A stretch of 64,000 nucleotides of DNA from an uncultured Bryobacteraceae bacterium (lineage in GTDB: Bacteria; Acidobacteriota; Terriglobia; Bryobacterales; Bryobacteraceae). This document shows positions 43,683-51,475 of this stretch, in pieces. Location: the NCBI GenBank assembly GCA_937924525.1, contig CALDSU010000005.1:248001-312000 (forward strand). Reading direction: 5' to 3'. The notes below the pieces were generated by a model that was not told where the DNA came from, did not search any database, and worked only from the letters and a program-made list of their open reading frames with translations. Positions within the stretch are counted from its first letter, which is position 1, and the number at the start of each line of letters is the position of its first letter. A program made the translations under genes and the position numbers.

Positions 43683-45362
43683 TCAGCCCGCCAGTTCGAC
43701 TTCGATCAGTTTTTTCGCCTTGTCCAGGCGCGTGATCCGGAAGGACCGGACCTGGCCCGCGCGGGCGATCTCCTTGCGCTCCGCGCCCCCGCCGCCCGAT
43801 TTCCATTTGGCGGCGAGCATGGAGGTCAGGGATTTGAGGTCCGCCGCCGCGGGCGCGGCGCTGCCTTCCGCGGCGTTGGCTTCGCCGCGAACAATGCACG
43901 CGGCGCGCACGCCGTCGGCCAGTTCCACGGCCAGCGTGCGGCTGTCTTTCACCTCGGCCACCCGCCCCGTGACCACGTCGCCTTCCTGGTGCTCGGCGAT
44001 GTATTCGTCCGCCGTGGTGGGCTGCAACTGCTTCACGCCCAGGCGAAGCCGCCGCCGCTCGCGGTCGATGCCCAGCACGATCGCGCGGACGCTGTCCCCT
44101 ACTTTCAGAACCTCGCTGGGATGATTGATCCGGCGCTCGTGGCTCAGGTCGCCGACGTGAATCATCCCCTCCAGGCCATCCGCCAGTTCGACGAACGCCC
44201 CGAACTTGGCCAGGTTCAAAACCTTGCCCTCCACGATGGAATTCACGGGAAAGCGCGTGTCTACGTCCGCCCACGGATCGCCCAGCGCCTGCTTCAAACC
44301 CAGCGAGATCCGTTTTTCGCCGGGGTTGACGCCCAGCACCACCACCTCGACGTTTTCGCCCGGGGCGAGCACATCCGATGGTTTGCGAATCCGCTTGGTC
44401 CAGGACATCTCGGACAGGTGGATCAACCCCTCGACGCCCTTTTGCAGTTCGACAAACGCGCCGAAGTCCGTCACGCGGGTCACGGCGCCGCGCACGCGCT
44501 GGCCGGGTTGATAAGTCTGTTCCGCCACCGACCAGGGGTCCGGAGCAAGCTGTTTGAGCCCCAGGGAAATGCGCCGTTTGGCGGCATCCACCTTGAGGAC
44601 CATCACTTCTACTTCGTCGCCCACCGCCAGCAACTCGGAGGGCTTTCCGACCCGGCGCCACGACATGTCCGCAACGTGCAGCAGGCCGTCCACGCCTCCC
44701 AGGTCCACGAACGCGCCGTATTCCATCAGGCTGCGCACTTTCCCGCGCACGGTCTGGCCGGGCTGCAATTCCGCGAAGCGGCGCTCGCGGGCCTGCCGCT
44801 CCTCTTCTTCCAAAATCACGCGCCGGTCAACCACCACGTCCTCGTCGCTGACATCGAGTTTGATAATCCGGCAGGTGATGTCCTGACCGACCAGCGCCTC
44901 CATCTCAGCGGCGTCGCGCGCGCCGCTTCGCGAAGCCGGCAGAAAGGCGCGCACGCCCACGTCCACGCTCAAACCGCCCTTCACCACTCCGGTAACGCGT
45001 CCGCCCACGGCGGTCTTATCCGCGAAGGCCTTCTCGAACGCGCTCCAATCTTTCGGCCGCGCCACGTGAATCCGCGACAGCGTATAGTAGCCTTCCGCGT
45101 CGCGGCCGGTGATGCTCACTTGAATGGTCTCGCCCGGCTGGGGAATGTCGCCGGCGAACGCGCTTACGGGAACCACGCCTTCCATCTTCAGCCCAATGTC
45201 GACGACGACATTGTCGGCGTTCACGGCGACTACGGTGCCGGTTCTTCCGCCCTCCTCCGCGCGCGCGGTGCGGTGGGCCTGTTCGTATTCCGAAAGGATG
45301 TCTCCAAAGGAAGAATCAGAAGACACGGAGACTTCCTCGGGGTCAAGGGGGTTACTGGACAT
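43683..45362 (-). CDS. rpsA: 30S ribosomal protein S1
   Basis: This 559-residue protein has six S1 RNA-binding domains: GGRTGTVVAVNADNVVVDIG, GGRVTGVVKGGLSVDVGV, GQTVRGKVRSLMEYGAFVDLGGVDGLLHVADMSWRR, GQRVRGAVTRVTDFGAFVELQKGVEGLIHLSEMSW, NSIVEGKVLNLAKFGAFVELADGLEGMIHVGDLSHER and a divergent GDVVTGRVAEVKDSRTLAVELADG. The central three carry the strongest consensus. S1 recruits weakly initiating messages to the 30S subunit. There is no strong Shine-Dalgarno before the ATG at 45362, as is known for E. coli rpsA, and a 10-bp hairpin lies 22 nt upstream. Confidence 0.95.
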   Translation of the reverse strand: MSSNPLDPEEVSVSSDSSFGDILSEYEQAHRTARAEEGGRTGTVVAVNADNVVVDIGLKMEGVVPVSAFAGDIPQPGETIQVSITGRDAEGYYTLSRIHVARPKDWSAFEKAFADKTAVGGRVTGVVKGGLSVDVGVRAFLPASRSGARDAAEMEALVGQDITCRIIKLDVSDEDVVVDRRVILEEEERQARERRFAELQPGQTVRGKVRSLMEYGAFVDLGGVDGLLHVADMSWRRVGKPSELLAVGDEVEVMVLKVDAAKRRISLGLKQLAPDPWSVAEQTYQPGQRVRGAVTRVTDFGAFVELQKGVEGLIHLSEMSWTKRIRKPSDVLAPGENVEVVVLGVNPGEKRISLGLKQALGDPWADVDTRFPVNSIVEGKVLNLAKFGAFVELADGLEGMIHVGDLSHERRINHPSEVLKVGDSVRAIVLGIDRERRRLRLGVKQLQPTTADEYIAEHQEGDVVTGRVAEVKDSRTLAVELADGVRAACIVRGEANAAEGSAAPAAADLKSLTSMLAAKWKSGGGGAERKEIARAGQVRSFRITRLDKAKKLIEVELAG

Positions 45363-45384
45363 GCGATTTTTCTCATTGTGACAT

Positions 45385-45422
45385 AGACCGCGGGCGGGTT
45401 CGCCGCACTCGTCCCGCGGTCT
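45385..45422 (-). promoter_or_regulatory. hairpin in the rpsA leader
   Basis: AGACCGCGGG and CCCGCGGTCT form a perfect 10-bp stem with an 18-nt loop, ending 22 nt before the rpsA start codon. It could be an autoregulatory S1-binding leader or the end signal of the upstream MEMO gene; the absence of a T tract favours the former. The remaining gap to 45562 shows nothing recognisable. Confidence 0.4.
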
Positions 45423-45562
45423 GGTCCGAGATGGGGGAGCGCCGCAGAGCGGCTTTGGCTTCCCTGTTCGAGCCCTTGCCGGAGGCGAGCGATGCGAGCG
45501 CGCCGGGGCCCAGACGAGGCGGCCGGCAGGCAGCGGGCCTCGCGCTCCCGCCGCGGTGCGGT

Positions 45563-46786
45563 TCACGCGGCGGAGTGGAACGCGATCCCGGCGAAGGTGA
45601 CCACGCTTTGCTCGTCGATATTCCACTGCTCGTAACGCTCCAGGGTTCCGCGTGCGCCGGGCGCCGCCCGCAGGAACGTATACAAGGGCGACGACCCGCA
45701 CCATTTGAGATCGTCCTGCCCCTGCTGCACCAGGCGCCAGAACCCCTCTGCGTCGCCCGCATTCACGCGCGCCAAGCGCTCCGCGTCGCGCGCGCGCACC
45801 TCGAGCATCGGCCCTTGCTCCGCCACCGCGGCGAACGGGTCCTGATACCGGCGGCCGATATGAGCCAGATCGATCCCCAGCACCCAGACCAGGCTCCCGG
45901 CGTCCCGCGCGCCCAGTTCTCCCAGCGCGTCCAGAAACCGCCGCACGGCTTCATCGTCCTCGGGCATGCCGCCCAGGTACACGCTGCGGGCAAAGGAGCC
46001 GCACAGGATGGGCAGGACGCGAACGCGCGGCCCGAACAGATACTGGAGAAACACCACCTGAAATTCGATGGAGTGTTCGATGGCGTGACAGTAGTCTTCC
46101 ATCAGCACGGCGTCCCCCGCCCGTTCCGCCAGCCAGTCCACGCGCCGGCGGTCTGTTTCGGCGGCGCCCCACGGGGTGACAAACGGCTTGCGAGTCAGTC
46201 CGAACCGATCCGGCGTCCCGTAGTGCGAGGTGCCGAGGATGACAAACGTGCGCTCGCCAAGATCCGGAGTCAAACGGCGGTAGGCTGCGCGGTACGAAGC
46301 CCAGCCGCCTTCCGGACTGACATGCGGGGCGGCAATGCCCAACAGCGGCGTCTCCCGGATCTCCAGCGCCGGACCGTCCAGATACATCTGCATGGTCGTC
46401 CGCAGCGATGCGGGATCGTCCGGATACGCCGACCCCGCATGCGCCGGGCTCCGTTCGGAGGCCTCGGCGAACTCCCGATGCCGCGTCTCGCGCAGCCGCT
46501 CGTAGACCTCGTTCTCCACGAAGCCGCTCGTCTCCAGCGCTTCCACCATCTGCTGCTGCAAGCCGCCCACTTCCAGGCTGCCCGTGAGCCGCACCAGATG
46601 CTCGCGCAGGTCGAGTTCGGTCGACTTGCCGTCGAAGAACTCGAGCGCGCTCACCAGCGCCGGCGGGATGATCAGCGTGGCGTCCGAATATTGAAACGAG
46701 TCGCGGATCAGCAGTCCCGGCCGCTCGGGCACCGGGGACGGCATAAAGTCCAGGTTCATCCGGAGACGCGGGAGCGTGCGGGACAT
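45563..46786 (-). CDS. MEMO1-family protein (AmmeMemoRadiSam system protein B) with N-terminal extension
   Basis: This 407-residue protein contains a MEMO1 domain in residues about 130-400: GIAAPHVSPEGGWASYRAAYR, FVILGTSHYG, the HSIEFQ motif with its conserved His and Glu (CHAIEHSIEFQVVFLQYLFG), VWVLGIDLAHIG and the final TLERYEQWNIDEQSVVTFAGIAF. MEMO proteins resemble extradiol dioxygenases and usually sit beside an AMMECR1 gene and a radical-SAM gene. Neither is present here. The N-terminal 110 residues (LLIRDSFQYSDATLIIPPALVSALEFFDGKSTELDLREHLVRLTGS) look like a winged-helix or PqqD-like module. It lies upstream of rpsA on the same strand. Confidence 0.87.
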   Translation of the reverse strand: MSRTLPRLRMNLDFMPSPVPERPGLLIRDSFQYSDATLIIPPALVSALEFFDGKSTELDLREHLVRLTGSLEVGGLQQQMVEALETSGFVENEVYERLRETRHREFAEASERSPAHAGSAYPDDPASLRTTMQMYLDGPALEIRETPLLGIAAPHVSPEGGWASYRAAYRRLTPDLGERTFVILGTSHYGTPDRFGLTRKPFVTPWGAAETDRRRVDWLAERAGDAVLMEDYCHAIEHSIEFQVVFLQYLFGPRVRVLPILCGSFARSVYLGGMPEDDEAVRRFLDALGELGARDAGSLVWVLGIDLAHIGRRYQDPFAAVAEQGPMLEVRARDAERLARVNAGDAEGFWRLVQQGQDDLKWCGSSPLYTFLRAAPGARGTLERYEQWNIDEQSVVTFAGIAFHSAA

Positions 46787-46894
46787 GCCCCTTCATCTTA
46801 GCCCGCAGGGCAGGCGAGCCGCGTCCCCTGGGGATCGCCAGGCGCCCGCGCGCCTTCCCGGCCAAGTGAGTCAATTTGCCGCATGGCGCAACGC

Positions 46895-46923
46895 TTGCCA
46901 AGCGCGCGGGGCACTGTGATACC
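46895..46923 (+). promoter_or_regulatory. promoter of the small cytochrome gene
   Basis: TTGCCA (46895-46900), a 17-nt spacer and GATACC (46918-46923) preceded by TGT, an extended -10 element, lie 66 nt before the predicted start. Confidence 0.5.
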
Positions 46924-46989
46924 ATCAGCAACCAGTCCCGGCCGCGAAGTCATGCGCGGGGCCCTTCACCCGAGAAAGGAGCCACGATT

Positions 46990-47397
46990 TTGATCCGTAC
47001 TTGGAAGTTCTGCGCGACCGCGCTCTGCGCCTTTGTCCTTTGCCTCGCCGCCGCCGAGCGCCCTTATGAAGAGATGATGAAAGAGCTCGCTGGCGCCTGC
47101 ACGAGCCTGAAGAATAACCTCGACGCCAAGTCCATGGAGGGCGCCACCGCGGACGCCGCCAAGCTGGAAAAGCTGTTCAAGGAAATGGAGAAATTCTGGA
47201 GCAAGAAGAAGGTCGCCGACGCCACGCAGTGGGCCAAGGACGGCGGAACCGCGGCCCGGATGATCGTCAAAGCTTCCAAGGCCGGCAATGGCGAGGAAAT
47301 GATGACGCAGTTCAAGAACCTGACGGGAACCTGCAAGTCCTGCCACGACGTCCACCGCGAGAAGGGTCCGGACGGCAAGTGGCAGATTAAGATTTAA
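46990..47397 (+). CDS. small periplasmic cytochrome c (c'-like four-helix type)
   Basis: This protein of about 135 residues has a signal peptide (RTWKFCATALCAFVLCLAAAERPY) and a helical body (EEMMKELAGACTSLKNNLDAKSMEGATADAAKLEKLFKEMEKFW) ending in one heme-binding CxxCH (CKSCHDVHREK) near residue 115, the C-terminal position typical of cytochrome c'. It may carry electrons or bind small gases such as NO. The start is TTG at 46990, with AAAGGAG 8 nt upstream; no ATG is suitably placed and the ORF-track ATG at 46876 lies before the proposed promoter. It is monocistronic. Confidence 0.85.
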   Translation: MIRTWKFCATALCAFVLCLAAAERPYEEMMKELAGACTSLKNNLDAKSMEGATADAAKLEKLFKEMEKFWSKKKVADATQWAKDGGTAARMIVKASKAGNGEEMMTQFKNLTGTCKSCHDVHREKGPDGKWQIKI

Positions 47398-47427
47398 GCG
47401 CCACGAAGGTTAGTCTGTGCCCTGCCC

Positions 47428-47469
47428 GGGGAGGCGCCGCTCGCCGCGCCCGCGGTGACGTACCTCCCC
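47428..47469. terminator. weak inverted repeat between convergent genes
   Basis: GGGGAGG (47428-47434) and CCTCCCC (47463-47469) can pair with a 28-nt loop between the cytochrome gene and the convergent TPM gene. The large loop makes it a weak candidate. Confidence 0.25.
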
Positions 47470-47481
47470 ATCCTCAGCGGC

Positions 47482-48264
47482 TCACCAGTTGCTGGAAGCG
47501 CCGCCTCCGCCCGAGTCGCCACCCCCAAAGCCGCCGAATCCCCCGAAGCCGCCCGGCGAATCGTAGCCGCCAAAGCCGCCCCCGCCGCGCGACATGTGCC
47601 AGCCGCCGGGCAGGATCACCGGAGGCACAAACCCGCCATAGCGGCGGCGCACGCCGTGCCCCCTCTGCGTCATCGAAAACAACAGGAGACCGGCCGCGCC
47701 CAGCACGAGCGGCCAGGGAATCCCATCCTGCGGCCGTTCCCGCAGACGGCGGCGCGGCGCGTCCGCCAGGCTTACACCTTTCGCCTGGGCGATGCGCGTC
47801 CCGATGCCGTGCGCGGCGGCCAGCAGCGCTTCGCCATAGTGCTGCTGTCTGAGCGCGGGCCGCATTTCGCGCAGGATGGATCCCGCCAGTCCGTCCGGCA
47901 GAATGGGCTCCAGGCCGTAGCCCACCTCCAGCCGCGAGCGGCGCTCGGTCACCGCGAGCAGCAGCAGAATACCTTCATTCTGCCCTTTCTTGCCGACGCC
48001 CCAGGCCCGGAAGAGCGTGTTGGCGACGTCCTCGACAGGCTCGTCCTCCAGCGACCGGAGAACCACAAACGCCATTTCCGCGCCTGTCGCCCGCTCCACC
48101 TGCGCGGCGTAGCGCTCAAGCTCGGCGCGGCTGGCGGGATCCACCACCCCCGCGAAATCGCTCACGTAGCCTTGCGGCTTGAGCGTCTTCCAGTCGAAGG
48201 CGGCCAGGGGCGCCGCCAACAACAACCAGATCACCGCCGCCGCCTGCGCGGCCTGGCGGAACAT
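47482..48264 (-). CDS. TPM-domain (YgcG-like) membrane protein
   Basis: This 260-residue protein has a signal peptide (AAVIWLLLAAPLAAFDW), a TPM domain (QGYVSDFAGVVDPASRAELERYAAQVERATGAEMAFVVLRSLEDEPVEDVANTLFRAWGVGKKGQNEGILLLLAVTERRSRLEVGYGLEPILPD), a membrane helix (WPLVLGAAGLLLFSM) and a glycine-rich tail (GGGGFGGYDSPGGFGGFGGFGGGDSGGGGASSNW). TPM proteins are implicated in photosystem repair in plants; the bacterial role is unclear. The ATG at 48264 is chosen; a GTG at 48291 would overlap the M16 stop. It is the last gene of the murB-to-TPM series. Confidence 0.85.
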   Translation of the reverse strand: MFRQAAQAAAVIWLLLAAPLAAFDWKTLKPQGYVSDFAGVVDPASRAELERYAAQVERATGAEMAFVVLRSLEDEPVEDVANTLFRAWGVGKKGQNEGILLLLAVTERRSRLEVGYGLEPILPDGLAGSILREMRPALRQQHYGEALLAAAHGIGTRIAQAKGVSLADAPRRRLRERPQDGIPWPLVLGAAGLLLFSMTQRGHGVRRRYGGFVPPVILPGGWHMSRGGGGFGGYDSPGGFGGFGGFGGGDSGGGGASSNW

Positions 48265-48284
48265 CAGCGCGGAACTTGAACGGG

Positions 48285-49580
48285 TCAGCACACCAGGTCG
48301 TCGCGAGTGAGCTTGAATCCTTCCAGGTTGCCGAGCACGGTCAGGGCGATCTGCCGCTGATCGAAAAACTCGTTGGCGACGCGCTGGATGTCCTCCGGGC
48401 GCACCGCCTCGATGCTGTCGATCAACTCGTCCAGCGTGAAAAACCGGCCAAAGTACAGCTCCTGGCGGGCCAGATTGGACATCCGGCTGGCCGTGGACTC
48501 CAGGCTCAACATCAATGATCCCTTCAGGTGATCCTTCGCCCGCCGCAGTTCTTCGTCCGGCACCGGGTCGGTCTTCAGGCAACGGAACTCCCGGAGGATG
48601 GAGCTGACCACCTTCGGCGTGGATTCGAGCGAAGTCCCGGCGTAGACGGCCAGGCACCCGGTGTCCCGGTACGGATTGAGCTCGGAGAACACCGCGTAGG
48701 CGAGCCCCTGCCGCTCCCGGATGTTCTGAAACAGCCGGGAGCTCATGCCGCCCCCCAGGACGGTGTTCAGGATGTAACACGCAAAGCGCTCCTCGTGCGG
48801 CAGGGGGTAAGAGGGCACCCCCAGACAGAGATGCACCTGTTCCAGCGATTTCTTGTTGCGGAGCGCGATGCGGGCGTGCGTCGAGGGGCGGGGACCGGGC
48901 GGCGGCGTCTCGCGCGGAGTCAGGCGCAGAAAATGCCGCTCCACCAGGCGCACCAGCACGTCGTGCGTCAGGTTGCCGGCGGCCGTCACCACCATGTCGC
49001 CCGGAACGTAGCACGCCCGGTAAAACTCCTCGATCTTTGGCCGCTCAAAACGCCGGATCGTGTCCCGGCTGCCCAGGATGGGCTTCCCCAGCGGATGGTC
49101 TTTCCAGAAATTCGCGCAGAAGATCTCGTGCACCAGGTAGTCCGGACTGTCCTCCTCCATCTTGAGTTCTTCCAGGATCACTCCCTTTTCCTTGGCGATG
49201 TCCTCTTCGCGAAAAACGGGGTGCAGCACCAAGTCGGCCAGGACGTCGAAGCCCTTAGCCAGGTGCTCATCCAGCACCTTGATGTTGAAGCAAACGATCT
49301 CTTTGGAGGTGAACGCGTCCAGGTTGCCGCCGATCGAGTCTACTTCCCGGGCGATGTCCTCGGCGGAACGGCGGTGCGTCCCCTTGAACAGCATGTGTTC
49401 AATGAAGTGCGTGATCCCGTTCTCTTCGCCCCGTTCGCGCCGGGAACCGGAGGCCACCCACACCCCTACCGAAACGGAGCGGACGTGCGGCATCCGCTCG
49501 GTGATCACCCGGACCCCGTTGGGGAGACGGGTCATGTCAATGTCCCGCACCGGCGGGGCGATGGTTGGAGTAACGGACAA
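48285..49580 (-). CDS. M16-family zinc peptidase (processing-peptidase-like)
   Basis: This 431-residue protease has the inverted zinc motif HxxEH (H58, E61, H62 in THFIEHMLFKGT), the flanking SVSVGVWVASGSRRE and GGNLDAFTSKEIVCF blocks, and the second M16 domain (LEQVHLCLGVPSYPLPHEERFACYILNTVLGGGMSSRLFQNIRERQGLAY). It matches the bacterial homologues of mitochondrial processing peptidase (PqqL/YmxG type). The track start is a TTG at 49580; ATG at 49535 (MTRLPNGVRVI) is a real alternative. It lies between ridA and the TPM gene in the same direction. Confidence 0.92.
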   Translation of the reverse strand: MSVTPTIAPPVRDIDMTRLPNGVRVITERMPHVRSVSVGVWVASGSRRERGEENGITHFIEHMLFKGTHRRSAEDIAREVDSIGGNLDAFTSKEIVCFNIKVLDEHLAKGFDVLADLVLHPVFREEDIAKEKGVILEELKMEEDSPDYLVHEIFCANFWKDHPLGKPILGSRDTIRRFERPKIEEFYRACYVPGDMVVTAAGNLTHDVLVRLVERHFLRLTPRETPPPGPRPSTHARIALRNKKSLEQVHLCLGVPSYPLPHEERFACYILNTVLGGGMSSRLFQNIRERQGLAYAVFSELNPYRDTGCLAVYAGTSLESTPKVVSSILREFRCLKTDPVPDEELRRAKDHLKGSLMLSLESTASRMSNLARQELYFGRFFTLDELIDSIEAVRPEDIQRVANEFFDQRQIALTVLGNLEGFKLTRDDLVC

Positions 49581-49617
49581 GAACTTGGTTTCCCGCTTTT
49601 AGTGTACCCGCCCGCCG

Positions 49618-50004
49618 TCAGGAGCGCGGACGATACGCCACGCAGTCGATTTCCACCTTCATATCGGGATTGGCGAACTTTGCCTCCACGGTGGTGCGGG
49701 CCGGTTTCGCATCCCCGAAGAACTCGGCGTACACCTCGTTCATGGCCGCGAAGTCGCTGCCGTGGCGCAGAAATACCGAGCACTTCACCACGTCGAGGAG
49801 CGACGCGCCGCACGCCTCCAGAATGCGCTGGATATTGGAGAGCACCACGCGCGTTTCGTGCCGGATGTCGCCGAACGACCACTGGCCGGAAGCGGCGTCA
49901 ATCGGCCCCTGGCCGGAAACATAGATGAAGTCGCCGGCGCGCACGGCGGGAGAATACGGACCGCGCGGCGTGGGGACGCCTTCGGGATGCAGACGTTCAA
50001 TCAT
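49618..50004 (-). CDS. ridA: RidA-family reactive-intermediate deaminase
   Basis: This 128-residue protein hydrolyses reactive enamine/imine intermediates made by PLP enzymes. The family pattern is clear: GPYSPAVRAGDFIYVSGQGPIDAASG, ETRVVLSNIQRILEACGASLLDVVKCSVFLRHGSDFAAMNEVYAEFFGDAKPARTTVEAKF and the ending MKVEIDCVAYRP, with the conserved Arg in ARTTVEA. It starts 3 bp after the trxB stop, so the two are co-transcribed. Confidence 0.93.
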   Translation of the reverse strand: MIERLHPEGVPTPRGPYSPAVRAGDFIYVSGQGPIDAASGQWSFGDIRHETRVVLSNIQRILEACGASLLDVVKCSVFLRHGSDFAAMNEVYAEFFGDAKPARTTVEAKFANPDMKVEIDCVAYRPRS

Positions 50005-50007
50005 GTC

Positions 50008-50931
50008 CTAATGTCCCTCCGCTTCCAGGAATCGCTCCGCCTCGATGGCCGCCATGCAGCCTGCCCCCGCGGCGGTGATGGCCTGGCGATAGACCCGGTC
50101 CTGCACGTCGCCGGCGTGGAAGACCCCCGCGACGCTGGTCCGCGCCCCGCCGTGAGAGACAATGTATCCCTCGCTGTCGGTCTCGATCTGCCCGCGAAAA
50201 ACCTTCGTGTTAGGGATGTGCCCAATGGCCACGAAGAAGCCGTCGACGTCCTGTTCCCAAACCCGGCCCGTCTGCACGTTGCGCAAGCGCACGCCGGTGA
50301 CCACGCCTTGCTGCACGTCGTGAATGTCCTCGACCACGGTGCTGGTCAACCACTTGATCTTCGGGTTCTTCCGTGCCCGGTCCAGCATGATCTTCGACGC
50401 GCGGAACTCCTCGCGCCGGTGGACGATGGTCACCTCCGAGCCGAAGCGGGTAAGGAAGTTGGCCTCCTCCATCGCCGAATCTCCTCCGCCGATGACCATG
50501 ATCTTCTTGTCCCGGTAAAAGAACCCGTCGCAAGTGGCGCAGGAACTGACGCCGCGCCCGATCAGCTTCTGTTCGTTGGGGAGCCCCAGCCACCGCGCCG
50601 ACGCGCCCGAGGCGATGATCAGCGTGCTGGTTTCCAGCCTCTCCCCATCGACGCTCAGGCGGAACGGGCGCGAGGACAGGTCCGCCTCCGTCACTTCGCC
50701 GTCCAGATACTCGGCGCCGAAGTGCTCCGCCTGTTTCTTCATGTTCTCGACCAGTACCGGACCGTCCACTCCCTCCGGAAAGCCCGGGAAGTTTTCCACC
50801 AGCGTGGTGAGGGACAATTGGCCGCCCGCCTCCTTCCCCTTGACGACCAGGGGCTGAAGATTCGCGCGCGCCGCGTAGATGGCGGCCGTGTTCCCCGCGC
50901 AGCCGGATCCGACAATGACCACTTTTCGCAT
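50008..50931 (-). CDS. trxB: thioredoxin reductase
   Basis: This 307-residue flavoprotein transfers electrons from NADPH to thioredoxin. It has the FAD site (VVIVGSGCAGNTAAIYAAR; the usual Pro of GSGPAG is Cys), the redox-active CATC (C131, C134 in SSCATCDGFF), the NADPH site (IMVIGGGDSAMEEANFL, HRREEFRASK) and the FAD end motif (VAGVFHAGDVQDRVYRQAITAAGAGCMAAIEAE). It follows a small membrane protein gene by 26 bp and is 3 bp from ridA. Confidence 0.96.
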   Translation of the reverse strand: MRKVVIVGSGCAGNTAAIYAARANLQPLVVKGKEAGGQLSLTTLVENFPGFPEGVDGPVLVENMKKQAEHFGAEYLDGEVTEADLSSRPFRLSVDGERLETSTLIIASGASARWLGLPNEQKLIGRGVSSCATCDGFFYRDKKIMVIGGGDSAMEEANFLTRFGSEVTIVHRREEFRASKIMLDRARKNPKIKWLTSTVVEDIHDVQQGVVTGVRLRNVQTGRVWEQDVDGFFVAIGHIPNTKVFRGQIETDSEGYIVSHGGARTSVAGVFHAGDVQDRVYRQAITAAGAGCMAAIEAERFLEAEGH

Positions 50932-50957
50932 ATCGAGTAAAGGAATACCCCTCTACT

Positions 50958-51344
50958 CTAGCGCAGGTGGTTGCGCGCCACCGCCGCGCCGGTGGCCGCC
51001 GCGGCCGCCAAGTTCGCTCCTGCCGCCCAGCCCGAGGCCTCGGGATGCTTCCGCAACAGCAGATGCTGCCCCAGCAGCGCCCCGCCTACCATCGCCGCTT
51101 TCAGCGAAACCCCGCGCGTAGTGAACCGTCCCTCGGCGTTGCGCAGCAACGGGTTCAGTTCCAGCCGTCCCATGGACGACTGCATGTCCGCAATCGTGAC
51201 GGCGCCCAACACCGCCGCGCTGATCTTCCAGATTTTACGAGCCTTGCCGCCGGAGTAAGAACGCTCGGCAAGATCCTCTGCAAAGGACGGGGAAACCAAC
51301 ATCAGGACCGCAAGAAAAGCGGGTGCAAATGATCGAAATCGCAT
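50958..51344 (-). CDS. small exported or membrane protein of unknown function
   Basis: I do not recognise this 128-residue protein. It has a signal peptide (FRSFAPAFLAVLMLVSPSFAED), one or two further hydrophobic helices (KIWKISAAVLGAVTIADMQ and VSLKAAMVGGALLGQHLLL) and an alanine-rich C-terminal helix (ASGWAAGANLAAAAATGAAVARNHLR). The segment MGRLELNPLLRNAEGRF between helices is conserved-looking. Its ATG has no Shine-Dalgarno, but the elaborate stem-loop at 51358-51421 ends 13 nt upstream, hinting at leader-controlled expression. It lies between murB and trxB. Confidence 0.6.
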   Translation of the reverse strand: MRFRSFAPAFLAVLMLVSPSFAEDLAERSYSGGKARKIWKISAAVLGAVTIADMQSSMGRLELNPLLRNAEGRFTTRGVSLKAAMVGGALLGQHLLLRKHPEASGWAAGANLAAAAATGAAVARNHLR

Positions 51345-51357
51345 GCATCGACTATGA

Positions 51358-51421
51358 CAGGTAAGGTATTTCCCTGAAAGACCCTACCGGGCGCTTTAGT
51401 ACCAGGGTTTTCCCTTACCTG
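51358..51421. other. nested structured stem-loop in the leader of the small membrane protein gene
   Basis: The 64-nt element folds with four nested perfect stems: CAGGTAAGG/CCTTACCTG (9 bp, 51358-51366 with 51413-51421), CCCTG/CAGGG, AAAG/CTTT and CCC/GGG, separated by a 5x5 internal loop (TATTT opposite TTTTC) and closed by TACC. It sits between murB and the small membrane protein gene and would be transcribed in its 5' leader on the minus strand. It matches no riboswitch I know; a REP-like single-copy palindrome or a cis-acting leader are the alternatives. Confidence 0.5.
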
Positions 51422-51475
51422 GACTAGGAGAAGCGGGATATCCTTTTCTTGCGGAGAGCTACCTCTGCGGAACGC

